Shown: positions 43,330 to 52,772, counted from the stretch's first letter. The stretch: DNA of 64,000 nt from Microbacterium sp. oral taxon 186 str. F0373 (GCF_000411455.1 NZ_KE150458.1:384876-448875); one strand, 5' to 3'. Notes: a model not told the origin generated them from the letters alone. Numbers and translations are program-made.

Positions 43330-43827
43330 ATGAACAACCGCATCGCGGTCGTCCCCGGTTCGTTCGATCCGCCGACCCTCGGTCATCTCGACGTCATCCG
43401 CCGTGCGGCCGCTCTGTATGACGAGCTGCACGTCCTCGTGGTGCACAATCCGGGCAAAGAGGCGATGCTGCCGATCGCGCAGCGGCTCAGTCTCCTCGAG
43501 CAGTCCATCGCCGAAGAGGGCGTCGAAGGCAATGTCGTCGTCGCCTCGTGGAGTGTCGGTCTCCTCGTCGATTACGCGCAGGATGTCGATGCGGGCGTAC
43601 TGGTCAAGGGCATCCGTTCGCAGATCGACGTCGCCTACGAGACGCCGATGGCGATCGTCAACCGGCACTTGGCCGAGATCGAGACCGTTTTCCTGCTGCC
43701 CGACCCTGCGCACGCGCTGGTGTCGAGTTCGCTCGTGCGTCAGGTTGCCGCCCTCGGCGGCGACGTCTCACCGTTCGTCCCCGGGCCGGTCGCGCGCTTC
43801 CTCGACACGGGAGCGCGGGCGGGCTGA
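43330..43827 (+). CDS. coaD: Phosphopantetheine adenylyltransferase
   Basis: This 165-residue nucleotidyltransferase makes dephospho-CoA from phosphopantetheine and ATP. The T/HxGH-type motif is seen in [14 protein letters not shown] (residues 9-22), followed by [10 protein letters not shown] (family: R.D.dYE) and the adenylate-binding [17 protein letters not shown] near the end. It has its own -10 element and is followed by DUF177-rpmF-rnc. Confidence 0.95.
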   Translation: MNNRIAVVPGSFDPPTLGHLDVIRRAAALYDELHVLVVHNPGKEAMLPIAQRLSLLEQSIAEEGVEGNVVVASWSVGLLVDYAQDVDAGVLVKGIRSQIDVAYETPMAIVNRHLAEIETVFLLPDPAHALVSSSLVRQVAALGGDVSPFVPGPVARFLDTGARAG

Positions 43828-43852
43828 CGGCCTCGGCTGCCCACGAGGCGGC

Positions 43853-43858
43853 TAGCAT
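43853..43858 (+). promoter_or_regulatory. -10 element for a leaderless transcript (DUF177-rpmF-rnc-mutM)
   Basis: TAGCAT lies 3 nt before GTG 43862 and 6 nt before GTG 43865. The common 6-nt spacing in this window favours 43865 as the start. Confidence 0.45.
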
Positions 43859-43864
43859 TGCGTG

Positions 43865-44428
43865 GTGGTCAGAATGCATGTGAGCGGTCCGTTCGTGTTC
43901 CCGGTGCGCGATATCTCGCATCGCGCGGGAGAGATGCGCGAGTTCGACATCGAGGTCCCTGCGCCGGCGAAATGGGGCGAGGGTCTCGTGTCCGTTCCTG
44001 AGGGTGAGCCCATCGAACTTGCGGTCCGTCTCGAGTCTGTCCACGAGGGCATCCTGGTGACGGCCGAGATCGACACCGAGTACACAGGCGTGTGCGGCCG
44101 ATGCCTCACCGACATCGCCCGGCCTGTCGAAGTCGAGTTTCAGGAGCTCTTCGGGTATCCTGGGACCGAAGCGATCGACTTCGAGGTTCAAGACGACCAC
44201 GTGGATCTTGAAACTCTCGTCAGGGACGCGATCGTCCTCTCGCTTCCATTCCAGCCGGTGTGCCAGCCGGACTGCCCGGGGCTCGACCCCATCACGGGTG
44301 AGAGGCTGGCCGCAGGAACCGTGCCGGAGATTCCGATCGACGAGCGCTGGGCCGCGCTGAAGGCCCTCACCCCAGACCCTGATGACGAGGCCGCGAGCCG
44401 CGTCGTCACCGATACAGAGAAGAGCTAG
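43865..44428 (+). CDS. yceD: DUF177 (YceD-family) protein
   Basis: This 187-residue protein belongs to the YceD/DUF177 family, found almost always directly before rpmF and implicated in 23S rRNA accumulation. It has the paired-Cys core CGRCLTDI and a second pair [10 protein letters not shown] that together could bind zinc. It ends 2 bp before rpmF, so the two are co-translated. GTG 43865 is chosen by promoter spacing; ATG 43874 is a shorter alternative with no ribosome binding site. Confidence 0.87.
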   Translation: MVRMHVSGPFVFPVRDISHRAGEMREFDIEVPAPAKWGEGLVSVPEGEPIELAVRLESVHEGILVTAEIDTEYTGVCGRCLTDIARPVEVEFQELFGYPGTEAIDFEVQDDHVDLETLVRDAIVLSLPFQPVCQPDCPGLDPITGERLAAGTVPEIPIDERWAALKALTPDPDDEAASRVVTDTEKS

Positions 44429-44430
44429 CC

Positions 44431-44640
44431 ATGGCAGGTAACCCCCCGAAGCGGAAGGTCTCCCGCTCCAACACTCGTTCGCGTCGCGCGCAGTGGAAGG
44501 CCGAGGCCCCCACGCTCGTCAAGACCGTCGAGAACGGCAAGGTCGTCTACAGCCGTCCCCACCAGGCGAAGGTCGTCACCGACTCGCAGGGTACCGAGCT
44601 GTTCCTCGAATACAAGGGCCGCAAGGTCGCTGACATCTGA
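44431..44640 (+). CDS. rpmF: 50S ribosomal protein L32
   Basis: This 69-residue ribosomal protein starts [19 protein letters not shown], the usual L32 N-terminus. It has no cysteine at all, so it is the zinc-independent form of L32. The C-terminal half ([18 protein letters not shown]) replaces the zinc-ribbon knuckle. It lies between DUF177 and rnc with gaps of 2 and 16 bp, in one operon. Confidence 0.96.
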   Translation: MAGNPPKRKVSRSNTRSRRAQWKAEAPTLVKTVENGKVVYSRPHQAKVVTDSQGTELFLEYKGRKVADI

Positions 44641-44656
44641 TCGCGGCGGCCATCTG

Positions 44657-45349
44657 ATGGCGGATGCCGTGATCGAGCACCGTGTGCTCTCCGACAAGCT
44701 CGGGGTCGACATCGACCCCGAGCTTCTGTCGGTTGCGCTCACGCACCGTTCCTTCGCCTACGAAAACGGCGGAATCCCGCACAACGAGAGGCTCGAGTTC
44801 CTCGGCGATTCGATCCTCGGACAGGCCGTGACGGTGCATCTGTTCCTCACGCACCCGGAGCTCGAAGAGGGCGCCCTCGCGAAGCGTCGGGCGAGCGTCG
44901 TGTCGACGGTCGCCCTCGCCGAGGTCGCCCGGGGCATCGATCTGGGGGAGCACCTGCGCCTCGGACGCGGTGAGGATCAGACCGGCGGACGTGACAAGGA
45001 TTCGATCCTCGCCGACACGATGGAAGCGGTCATCGGCGCCACGTTCCTCTCAGCAGGACCGGACGCGGCCACGGCACTGGTGCTGCGGCTCGTGGAGCCG
45101 TTGATGGCCGACCCCGACCGCTACGGCGCCGCGATGGACCCGAAGACGAGCCTGCAGGAACTTGCGGCACGGCTCACTCTCGCGCCGCCCGCCTACGTGA
45201 TCTCGGCCGAAGGCCCCGATCACAATCGCGTGTTCACCGCGACGGTCAGCGTCGGCGACGCGACGGCGACCGGAGTGGGCTCCAGCAAGAAGCAGGCGGA
45301 GATGGCTGCGGCTCTGACGCTGTGGCGCACGCTCAGCGATCGTGCCTGA
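44657..45349 (+). CDS. rnc: Ribonuclease III
   Basis: This 230-residue double-strand-specific RNase processes rRNA precursors. The signature NERLEFLGDSILG (about 37-49) supplies the first acidic metal ligands; DTMEAVIGATF supplies the second set. A C-terminal dsRBD follows (PKTSLQELAARL through GSSKKQAEMAAALTLW). Its end overlaps the mutM GTG start by 8 bp, so rRNA maturation and DNA repair genes are coupled here. Confidence 0.96.
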   Translation: MADAVIEHRVLSDKLGVDIDPELLSVALTHRSFAYENGGIPHNERLEFLGDSILGQAVTVHLFLTHPELEEGALAKRRASVVSTVALAEVARGIDLGEHLRLGRGEDQTGGRDKDSILADTMEAVIGATFLSAGPDAATALVLRLVEPLMADPDRYGAAMDPKTSLQELAARLTLAPPAYVISAEGPDHNRVFTATVSVGDATATGVGSSKKQAEMAAALTLWRTLSDRA

Positions 45350-46247
45350 GCTGCCCGAAGTCGAGGTCGTGCGCGCCGGGCTGGCACCGGCCGTCGCTGG
45401 GGCGCTGATCATCGGCGTCGATGCACGCGACCCGCGGGCGCTGACGCGTCACGACGGCGACGCGACCTCGTTCGAGCGCGCGTTGACGGGTCGACGGGTC
45501 GGGGGTGTGGCGCGGCGTGGGAAGTTCCTGTGGATGCCGCTGGATCCGGCATCCGCTGCGGACCGCGCCGCGATCATCGCCCACCTAGGGATGAGCGGAC
45601 AGATGCTGCTACGTCCCTCGGGTGCGCCTGTGGAACGTCACGAACGCGTACGCATCGATATCGCTCATCCTGAGCACGGCGAGCTCGTCGTGGTGTTCGC
45701 CGACCAGCGGACCTTCGGCTCGCTCGCGATCGACGACCTCGTCCCCACGGCGGACGGATGGGCCGGCGGCTGGGGCAGCACCGAGGCGCTCGTTCCCTCG
45801 CAGGTCGCCCACATCGGGCGCGATCCCCTCGATGACGCGTTCGATGAAGCCGCGGTCGTGGCACGCGTGCGGACGAAGCGTTCAGCCATCAAGCGCGTCC
45901 TTCTCGATCAGAGCGTGCTCAGCGGCGTGGGGAACATCTACGCGGATGAGGCGCTGTGGGCTGCGCGGATCCACCCCGAGTCGCCGGCCGCTGCACTCAG
46001 CGTGCGCGCTCTGCGCCGCCTGTTCGCCGAAGTGCGGGCCGTGCTGCTGAAGGCCCTCGCCGAGGGCGGCACCAGCTTCGACGCCCAGTATGTGAATGTC
46101 AACGGTCAAGCGGGCTACTTCGCCCACTCGCTGAACGCCTACGGCAGAGACGGGCTGCCCTGTCCGCGGTGCGGTCGTCCGATCGCCCGGGCATCATTCA
46201 TGAACCGGTCCAGCCACTACTGTCCACGCTGCCAGCGTTTCAGCTGA
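45342..46247 (+). CDS. mutM: Formamidopyrimidine-DNA glycosylase
   Basis: This 301-residue base-excision glycosylase/AP lyase removes oxidised purines. It starts [14 protein letters not shown], exposing the catalytic Pro2 and Glu3 after Met removal; RRGKFLW holds the conserved Lys. The C-terminal zinc finger has four Cys (CPRCGRP and CPRCQRF). GTG 45342 overlaps rnc by 8 bp. Its last 8 bp overlap the convergent GNAT remnant. Confidence 0.95.
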   Translation: MPELPEVEVVRAGLAPAVAGALIIGVDARDPRALTRHDGDATSFERALTGRRVGGVARRGKFLWMPLDPASAADRAAIIAHLGMSGQMLLRPSGAPVERHERVRIDIAHPEHGELVVVFADQRTFGSLAIDDLVPTADGWAGGWGSTEALVPSQVAHIGRDPLDDAFDEAAVVARVRTKRSAIKRVLLDQSVLSGVGNIYADEALWAARIHPESPAAALSVRALRRLFAEVRAVLLKALAEGGTSFDAQYVNVNGQAGYFAHSLNAYGRDGLPCPRCGRPIARASFMNRSSHYCPRCQRFS

Positions 46248-46798
46248 GGCGCTTCTGCCACTCGCCTGCAGAAGAGACCGGAGTGAAGCCGATGGCCTCG
46301 TTCATCTCGCTCCTCGGCCGATTCTCCTCGGCGTTGTAGGTCTCGACACGTGTCAACGGCACCGAATCCCGTCGAGGCACCCACGGACGCACCACCGGGA
46401 TGGCGGTGTTCTGTCCACGCTTGCAACACCGATCGCCCCAGGTCGGCCGCGATGCCCTCGGCCTCACGGAGCAGACGGGTACCGATGCCCCGACGACGGT
46501 GTTCTTCGCGCACCCTCACCATCACACCGGCGGTCCGTGACTGGCCATCTGGCAGGTAGTCGACGCCCACGCTGCCGACGACGAGGCCGTTGCACTCCGC
46601 GAGACGACCGATCACCGTGCGATCCGCCTGATCCTGCCACGCGGCGAGAACCTGGGGCAGCGTCAGGTCGTACGCGCTCGAGCCGTGTACCTGACGCCCG
46701 TGCGCGTTGCGCAGCTCCCGCAGCGCCTCGAGGTCGGCGATCTCCGGCGCGTCCATCGACGGGGGGACCCGGATGGGCCGGATGGTGACATCGCTCAC
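46240..46798 (-). pseudogene. Collapsed copy of a double-GNAT acetyltransferase
   Basis: From GTG 46798 one frame encodes an N-terminal GNAT domain (VTIRPIRVPPSMDAPE, acetyl-CoA loop [16 protein letters not shown]). Near 46350 it meets a sequence whose correct reading is in another frame: [22 protein letters not shown], matching [21 protein letters not shown] at the very end of the intact upstream paralogue. About 170 residues between are missing and the junction is out of frame. Its GTG overlaps the stop of the paralogue. This is a tandem duplicate that suffered an internal deletion. Confidence 0.78.
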
Positions 46799-47880
46799 GT
46801 CAGCACCTTCTTCCAGGCGCCGTTGTAGGCGACGGGCACGAAGCCGATCCTCTCGTTGATGTCCAGCATCGGCCGATTCTCCTCCGCGTTGTAGGTGATG
46901 ACCTTCGGCGACTGCGGGGCGATGTTGCGGCGCCAGGTCTGCAGACCCGCACATTTGACGAGCTGGCCGAGCCGGTGGCCGCGGTGCTCGCGAAGCACCA
47001 GGGTGTCCTCCTGGTGGCTGGGCCCGGTCGGATCGGTCCCGATGACGAGCTCATTGAAGGCCACCAGCTCACCGCTGTCGACGTGCTGCGCAGCGGTGAC
47101 CAGCTTGGTGCGGCCCGACTCGACGTACTTCGCGTCGTGACGGGCGACCCGCTCGGCATCCCAGGTCTCCTCATCGAAGTCGAGATCGGCGCTGGGCGCA
47201 TCGGTCGACATCCGGGACTTCATCCAGGCGTACGCGTCGACGTGTGTCGCCGGGGTCGCGCCCTGCCACTGGAGGACGCGGTAGCCGGCGGATGCCGTCT
47301 CCGCCTCGGCACGGAGGTGACGGACGGTCGCGTCCGCACCCGCGAGGATCAACTCGCTCTGACGCTCGATCTGCTCGAGGGTATAGCCGTGGCGCAGGTA
47401 GAACCGTGCCGCGTGGTCGCGAGGAATCGATCCATAGCCGGTCGGGGCCACCAATCGATCTCCGTCGGCATCCGGATGCTGCGCCCATGACTGCAGGATC
47501 GTGCGCCCGTGTTCGCGTGCGGTCTGCTCGATCAGACGGTATCCGGCCGATCCGATGCCACGTCCGTGGTGCGCGGCGAGCAGTTCGACGAGCCAGAAGG
47601 CGTTGCGCGATCCGTCTTCGAGCGGCAGATCGACGCCCACACGGCCGACGAACGCGCCGTCGACGATCACCACCCAGGCATGACGGATCTCGTCCGGGTC
47701 GGCCTGGTAGTGGGGGAGCAGCTCTTCGGGTGTCATCGCGTCGTCATCGGTGCCGGCGATCTCGCGGTAGACGAGGTTGCGGACGCGGGTGAACTCGCGG
47801 AAGTCGGCGGCATCGCCGGCATCCATGGAGGTGGGAATGGTGAGGGAACGGAACTGGAGTCCGGGAACCGTGGTGGTCAC
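46795..47880 (-). CDS. Double-domain GNAT N-acetyltransferase
   Basis: This 361-residue protein holds two GNAT folds in tandem. The first has the acetyl-CoA-binding loop ELLAAHHGRGIGSAGYRL (near residue 95-112); the second has VLREHRGHRLGQLVKCAGL (near 296). The [18 protein letters not shown] ending is typical of this actinobacterial group. The substrate is unknown; relatives include aminoglycoside- or mycothiol-like acetyltransferases, which I cannot distinguish. It starts with GTG 47880 and lies downstream of two small ORFs in what looks like one operon. Confidence 0.85.
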   Translation of the reverse strand: MTTTVPGLQFRSLTIPTSMDAGDAADFREFTRVRNLVYREIAGTDDDAMTPEELLPHYQADPDEIRHAWVVIVDGAFVGRVGVDLPLEDGSRNAFWLVELLAAHHGRGIGSAGYRLIEQTAREHGRTILQSWAQHPDADGDRLVAPTGYGSIPRDHAARFYLRHGYTLEQIERQSELILAGADATVRHLRAEAETASAGYRVLQWQGATPATHVDAYAWMKSRMSTDAPSADLDFDEETWDAERVARHDAKYVESGRTKLVTAAQHVDSGELVAFNELVIGTDPTGPSHQEDTLVLREHRGHRLGQLVKCAGLQTWRRNIAPQSPKVITYNAEENRPMLDINERIGFVPVAYNGAWKKVLT

Positions 47881-47938
47881 GAGATGTCCTTGAGGTGGGG
47901 GCCGGGGCGCCGCAGACGGACGCCCCGGCAGAGGCGGA

Positions 47939-48070
47939 TCAGAGGTAGGGAAGGATCTGTCGGCGGCGCTGCCATTCGAGCTCGCGCTGCTCGCGCTCGC
48001 GCTCGGCGAGACGGATGCGGCGGCGTTCGGGGTCGCTGGCGTGCAGGGCCGACGCGATGAAGGTGTGCAT
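47939..48070 (-). CDS. Small basic/acidic protein of 43 residues
   Basis: This short frame starts MHTFIASALHASDPERRR and continues as one long charged helix (IRLAEREREQRELEWQRRR). AGGAAAG lies 10 nt upstream of ATG 48070, behind a GAGCGC/GCGCTC hairpin. It lies 58 bp before the GNAT gene and 158 bp after the 35-codon ORF. I do not recognise it; coding is supported by the ribosome binding site and an amphipathic pattern only. Confidence 0.5.
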   Translation of the reverse strand: MHTFIASALHASDPERRRIRLAEREREQRELEWQRRRQILPYL

Positions 48071-48228
48071 CGTGCGGTGCTTTCCTGTGGGAGAGCGCGG
48101 ACGCGCTCGGGAGGCGGGAAGGTGCCGGGCTACGGCGGCGGCAGACGCGACGAAGCTGCGTGTGCCGGGGATGCTGACGGACGACGCGGTCGTGCCCGGC
48201 AAAAGGGCAGAGCTCTCGTCGGAGCGGG

Positions 48229-48336
48229 TCAGCAGACGCCGCGGACGGCGTCGAAGGAGACGGTCCCCGTGCGCTCACGGAACGGGTATGCGGGCATCGC
48301 GGTGGCGATGGTGCCGGTGGCGTTCAACAGAATCAT
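48229..48336 (-). CDS. 35-residue small ORF with an ideal ribosome binding site
   Basis: ATG 48336 opens a 35-codon frame, MILLNATGTIATAMPAYPF..., ending in ...FDAVRGVC and TGA 48229-48231. AAAGGAGGT, the full anti-Shine-Dalgarno complement, lies 7 nt upstream, and a TTGACG-18-TAGCGT promoter lies about 40 nt before the ATG. The peptide is not hydrophobic enough for a membrane toxin. It may be a free peptide or a leader for the downstream 43-residue ORF and GNAT gene. The function is unknown. Confidence 0.6.
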   Translation of the reverse strand: MILLNATGTIATAMPAYPFRERTGTVSFDAVRGVC

Positions 48337-48375
48337 GTCGGGGACCTCCTTTCTCGACTTCAGACGCGGTCTGTC

Positions 48376-48405
48376 ACGCTAGCGGGTGCTCTCGGCGCGC
48401 GTCAA
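48376..48405 (-). promoter_or_regulatory. Promoter of the small ORF/GNAT unit
   Basis: On the minus strand TTGACG (48400-48405), an 18-bp spacer and TAGCGT (48376-48381) form a strong promoter directed away from smc, 63-92 bp upstream of the smc ATG. Confidence 0.6.
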
Positions 48406-48467
48406 GCCGGTGTTCGCGTGTCGTTCCGATAGCGTGGAGCGCACACCCACTCCAGGAGGACTCGCGA

Positions 48468-51400
48468 ATGCACCTGAAGAGCCTGACGCTCAAGGGCTTC
48501 AAGTCGTTCGCACAGCCGACCACCTTCGCGCTCGAGCCCGGCGTCACCTGCATCGTCGGTCCGAACGGATCCGGCAAGTCGAACGTGGTCGATGCTCTCG
48601 CGTGGGTCATGGGGGAGCAGGGCGCGAAGACCCTCCGCGGCGGCAAGATGGAGGACGTCATCTTCGCCGGCACCTCCACGCGTGGCCCGCTCGGCCGTGC
48701 CGAGGTGCAGCTGACGATCGACAACAGCGACGGCGCGCTGCCCATCGAGTACAGCGAAGTGACCATCAGCCGCACGCTCTTCCGCAACGGAAGCAGCGAG
48801 TACGCGATCAACGGCGCGAGCTGCCGACTGCTCGATGTGCAGGAGCTTCTGAGCGACTCCGGCCTCGGGCGGGAGATGCATGTGATCGTCGGTCAGGGGC
48901 GGCTCGACAGCGTGCTGCAGGCGAGCCCGGAAGATCGTCGCGGCTTCGTGGAGGAGGCTGCCGGCATCCTGAAGCACCGGCGGCGCAAGGAGAAGACGCT
49001 GCGAAAGCTGGACGCGATGGAGGCGAACCTCACGCGACTGAGCGACCTCGCCGGGGAGCTGCGTCGACAGCTCAAGCCCCTCGGCAAGCAGGCGGAGATC
49101 GCGCGCGAGGCGGCCACCATCGCGGCCGTCGTGCGCGATGCCAAGGCACGGCTGTTCGCGGACGAACTGGTCGGCCTGCGCACGCAGCTGGCCGACCATG
49201 CGCGTACGGAGCAGGAGCGCAGCGCCGAGCGCCTGGTTCTGCAGGATCAGTCCGAGCAGCTCAAGCTGCGCATCGACGCGCTCGAGGCGCAGCAACGTTC
49301 GGAAGCCGTCGACGCCGCGCGCGCGGTTGCCTTCGGTCTGGAGCGCGTGCAGGAGCGGCTCCGCGGTCTCTTCTCCCTCGCGGGCCAGCGTCTCGCTCTC
49401 CTGGAGGACGACAGCACGCTGGGAATCGAGGTCGCCACGGTCAGCCAGGCCTCGATCGACGAGGCACGCGCGGAGATCGATGAGATCTCGGCCGGCCTCG
49501 GCGGTGCCCAGGATGCCGCGGAAGCCGCCTCCCGCGACGTGATGCGGGCGCGTGCAGAACTGGACGCACTCGACTCCGACATCGCCGCCCAGAGCGCCCT
49601 CGTCTCCGAGCACGACATGCGGATCACGAAGCTCCGCGGAGCGGCGGATGCCGCGGCATCCCGCCTCGAGGCCGTGCGCGCGGGCGTCGAGCGCCAGCAG
49701 CGCGCGCTCGACGCGGCCCTCGCGCGCCGCGCCGAGGCGGAGGCGGCTCTCGCGGGTATCGACCCCGATCTGGTGACCGAGGGGTCATCCGCCGAGCACG
49801 CCGCGGCCTACGAGCGGGCGCAGCGCGACGCCACGGCAGCCGAGAACGAACTCGGGGCGATCCGCGAGCGGCTGCACGCTGCCGAACGGGAGCGGGAGTC
49901 TCTGACCGCGCAGACCGCGGCACTGGGACGAGCCCTGGACGTCCGTAACGCCGCGGCCGAGTTGATTGCGCGTGGAGGCTCCGGCATCCGTGGCCTGGTC
50001 GGCGACGCCGTCAAGGTGCGGTCGGGATACGAAGCGGCGATCGCGGCGGCTCTCGGTGCCCTGGCGGAGGGTCTGCTGGTCGACGACATCGATGCGGCGA
50101 TCGCGGCGGCCCGCGGTGCGCGCGACGCCGACCTCGGCCGGGTCGACATCACGATCGCCGACGTCGCAGCGGTCGTGCCGACGGCAGAGATCCCCGATGG
50201 CGCGATCGCCGCGGCGGACGTCGTCACCGCACCAGCCGGCATCCTCGGCATCCTCGCGCGCGTCCTGATCGTCGATGACCTCGATTCCGCGCACGCCGTC
50301 CGGCGCACGCTCATCGACGGCCCGGCAGCCGGGACGACGATCGTCACCCGCGCCGGCGAACTGCTGACGGCTTACACGATCCATGCGGGCTCCGGGGCCG
50401 GACGCTCGCGCCTGGAGCTGGCTGCGGAGCGGGATGCCGCGGCTGAACGCCTCGCGGAGATCACGGTCGTCGCGGATTCCCTCCGCGAAGCCCTCGCCGA
50501 CGCCCAGGAGTCGTGGAACGACGCACGATCGCGGACGAAGGACGCTCTGCAGAGCCTGCGCGAGCACGACGCCGCTCTGGCGGCACACACCGAGCAGGTC
50601 AACCGTGCCACGGTGCGCCACGAAGCGGCCGTCGCGGAGTGTGAGCGTTTGGAAGCTGGCCTCGCTCAGGCGTCATCCGCGGTCGCGGAAGCCGAGAGGG
50701 CGGCCCGCGCGGCCAATGATGCGTTCGAGAGCGCCCAGCAGGCTCCCCGCCCCATCCTCGACGCGTCAGCCCGCGACGGTCTGCTCGACGCTTTGGAGGG
50801 TGCGCGCGACCGCGAGATGCGCGCGCGTCTGGATGTCGAGACGCTGCGTGAGCGCGTGCGCGCCGGCGAAGGCCGGGTCGATCAGCTCGTGCGCCAGCGC
50901 GAGCGCGAGCGCGCCGCGGCGGCGGAGGCCGCACGCCGCGCCGTGATCCGTCGTGCACAGCGAGCGCTGGCGGCCGAGGTCGCCGATGCACTGCCCCCGG
51001 TGCTCGATTCGGTCGACCGGTCCGTGACCCAGGCACGCGTGGAACTGCAGCTCGCCGAGCAGGCGCGCACCGCCTTGACCGCCGAGCTGGCCTCACTGCG
51101 CACCGAGGAAGCGAGTGTGCGCGAGCGACTGGGCCGACTCACCGAAAGCGTGCACGGACTCGAGCTGCAAATGCACGAGAAGCGCCTGCATGTCACGAGC
51201 CTGCTCGATCGCGTTCGCTCCGAGCTCAGCCTCGAAGAGAATATTCTCGTCTCGGAATACGGTCCGGACGTTCCCCTGCCCGGAGGCGAGGGCGAGCAAC
51301 CGCTGCCGTACGATCGCGCGGCGCAACGCAAGCGGCTGCAGGATGCCGAACGCAAGCTCGGGCAGCTCGGACGCGTCAATCCGCTCGCCCTCGAGGAGTA

Positions 51401-51974
51401 CGCCGCGCTCGAGCAGAGGCATGCGTTCCTCACCGAGCAGCTCGCCGATCTCGTCCAGACGCGCACCGACCTGCAGACGATCATCGCGGAGCTCGACGAA
51501 CGCATGCAGACGATCTTCCTGGCGGCGTTCGAGGACACGCGCGTGGCGTTCGGCGAGGTGTTCCCGATCCTGTTCCCGGGCGGCTCCGGCAGCATCTCCC
51601 TGACCGATCCCGACAGCCCCCTGACCACGGGAATCGAGGTGTCGGTGCGTCCGGTCGGCAAGAAGATCGAGCGCCTTTCGCTGCTGTCGGGCGGCGAGCG
51701 CTCCCTGGCCGCCGTCGCGCTGCTGACCGCGATCTTCATGGCGCGTCCGAGCCCGTTCTACATCCTCGACGAGGTCGAGGCCGCTCTCGACGATGCCAAT
51801 CTGGGACGGCTGTTGGGCGTCTTCGAGAAGCTGCGCGCCTCGAGCCAGCTGATCGTGATCACACACCAGAAGCGCACGATGGAGATCGCGGACGCGCTCT
51901 ACGGGGTATCGATGCGACAGGACGGCGTGTCTGCTGTGGTCGGTCAGCGCGTCCGCGAACGGGAGAGCGCGTGA
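48468..51974 (+). CDS. smc: Chromosome segregation protein SMC
   Basis: This 1168-residue condensin ATPase organises and segregates the chromosome. Walker A is GPNGSGKSN (31-39), and the hinge lies near 500-620 (IRGLVGDAVKVRSGYEAA). Long coiled coils flank it, and the C-terminal head has the ABC signature LSGGERS (near 1074) and Walker B YILDEVEAALDD (near 1098). ATG 48468 has AGGAGG 8-13 nt upstream; the open frame continues upstream without homology. ScpA and ScpB are not nearby. ftsY follows after one gene, a common actinobacterial order. Confidence 0.97.
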   Translation: MHLKSLTLKGFKSFAQPTTFALEPGVTCIVGPNGSGKSNVVDALAWVMGEQGAKTLRGGKMEDVIFAGTSTRGPLGRAEVQLTIDNSDGALPIEYSEVTISRTLFRNGSSEYAINGASCRLLDVQELLSDSGLGREMHVIVGQGRLDSVLQASPEDRRGFVEEAAGILKHRRRKEKTLRKLDAMEANLTRLSDLAGELRRQLKPLGKQAEIAREAATIAAVVRDAKARLFADELVGLRTQLADHARTEQERSAERLVLQDQSEQLKLRIDALEAQQRSEAVDAARAVAFGLERVQERLRGLFSLAGQRLALLEDDSTLGIEVATVSQASIDEARAEIDEISAGLGGAQDAAEAASRDVMRARAELDALDSDIAAQSALVSEHDMRITKLRGAADAAASRLEAVRAGVERQQRALDAALARRAEAEAALAGIDPDLVTEGSSAEHAAAYERAQRDATAAENELGAIRERLHAAERERESLTAQTAALGRALDVRNAAAELIARGGSGIRGLVGDAVKVRSGYEAAIAAALGALAEGLLVDDIDAAIAAARGARDADLGRVDITIADVAAVVPTAEIPDGAIAAADVVTAPAGILGILARVLIVDDLDSAHAVRRTLIDGPAAGTTIVTRAGELLTAYTIHAGSGAGRSRLELAAERDAAAERLAEITVVADSLREALADAQESWNDARSRTKDALQSLREHDAALAAHTEQVNRATVRHEAAVAECERLEAGLAQASSAVAEAERAARAANDAFESAQQAPRPILDASARDGLLDALEGARDREMRARLDVETLRERVRAGEGRVDQLVRQRERERAAAAEAARRAVIRRAQRALAAEVADALPPVLDSVDRSVTQARVELQLAEQARTALTAELASLRTEEASVRERLGRLTESVHGLELQMHEKRLHVTSLLDRVRSELSLEENILVSEYGPDVPLPGGEGEQPLPYDRAAQRKRLQDAERKLGQLGRVNPLALEEYAALEQRHAFLTEQLADLVQTRTDLQTIIAELDERMQTIFLAAFEDTRVAFGEVFPILFPGGSGSISLTDPDSPLTTGIEVSVRPVGKKIERLSLLSGGERSLAAVALLTAIFMARPSPFYILDEVEAALDDANLGRLLGVFEKLRASSQLIVITHQKRTMEIADALYGVSMRQDGVSAVVGQRVRERESA

Positions 51975-52035
51975 CGCGCGTCGTGCGTTATCCACAGATG
52001 GCCACGTCCAGCGACGGCGCGCGTCGCGGCATGGA

Positions 52036-52041
52036 TAGGTT
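52036..52041 (+). promoter_or_regulatory. -10 element for a leaderless transcript (lipoprotein)
   Basis: TAGGTT lies 6 nt before ATG 52048 in the 73-bp gap after smc. Confidence 0.45.
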
Positions 52042-52047
52042 CTGCTC

Positions 52048-52713
52048 ATGAAGTCATCTCACCCGGTGTCAATCGCGGTGCTGCTGATCGTGGCGGTCGG
52101 ACTGACGGCCTGCGCGGCGGGGGGTCCTTCCTCCTCCGAGTCGACTCCCTCGCACCCGTCGGCGTCGGCGTCTCCCAATCCAACGGGCAGCGAGACCGAC
52201 GTTCCGGTCCGGGACACGCTGGGCTTCGACGACGGAAACGACGTCGACAACCGCATGCAGGCGCAGTGGATCGACGCGATGATCGCCGACAAGGACTTCA
52301 CCCTCTCGTCGCCCGACGACGGGAAGGGAAACTGGGCCTATACGCAGAACGCCACGCAGTGCGTCGTACGTTTCTGGCAGGGGTCGGTCGCCGACCTGCC
52401 CGCCGCCTCCTCCGATCGGGAGCTCTCCGACGCGATCCTGTCCGTGTGGACCAGGGTGAGCCCGGCAGACGTGACCGCCCACGCGGCAGACGGCACCGTC
52501 GGCTATCAGCTGTCGGGTGAGGCGACGGCGGCCGTGCGCATCATCGCCGGGTCCGCGCAGGACAAGACCTACGTCACCGCGGCACGCGGCCTGCGCGGCC
52601 TGCGCGGCGGTTTTCTGACTGAGGTGGAGTGCCCGTCCGGCCAGTCCGCGACGGCCCTGTTCGCCGCCCTCACGCCGCGATATCTGGGTCTGACGGTGTA
52701 TCCCGCGTTCTGA
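52048..52713 (+). CDS. Lipoprotein of unknown function
   Basis: This 221-residue protein has a signal peptide and lipobox LTAC (Cys22), a Ser/Pro-rich linker (about 25-50) and a globular domain with two Cys (TQCVVRFWQGS and EVECPSGQSA) that could form a disulphide outside the membrane. I do not recognise the family. It sits between smc and ftsY with its own -10 element. The ending LGLTVYPAF is followed by a G/C-rich 59-bp gap. Confidence 0.75.
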   Translation: MKSSHPVSIAVLLIVAVGLTACAAGGPSSSESTPSHPSASASPNPTGSETDVPVRDTLGFDDGNDVDNRMQAQWIDAMIADKDFTLSSPDDGKGNWAYTQNATQCVVRFWQGSVADLPAASSDRELSDAILSVWTRVSPADVTAHAADGTVGYQLSGEATAAVRIIAGSAQDKTYVTAARGLRGLRGGFLTEVECPSGQSATALFAALTPRYLGLTVYPAF

Positions 52714-52760
52714 CGCATCCGCGTCTGGGCGGGGCGCCGTCGCCGTGTGCCGCGCACCCG

Positions 52761-52766
52761 TAGGCT
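52761..52766 (+). promoter_or_regulatory. -10 element for a leaderless transcript (ftsY)
   Basis: TAGGCT lies 6 nt before ATG 52773. It supports the short FtsY start without an acidic N-terminal domain. Confidence 0.5.
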
Positions 52767-52772
52767 GAAGAT

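Noticed and set aside
44431-44640. Loss of the zinc ribbon in L32 as a sign of a broken gene
   Set aside because: The frame is intact and the Cys-free form is a recognised zinc-independent type of L32, so this is a normal variant.
48015-48467. A 151-residue N-terminal extension of SMC in the same frame
   Set aside because: SMC proteins begin MHLKSLTLKGFKSF, the AGGAGG site lies before ATG 48468, and the extension is Arg-rich, overlapping small ORFs on the other strand.
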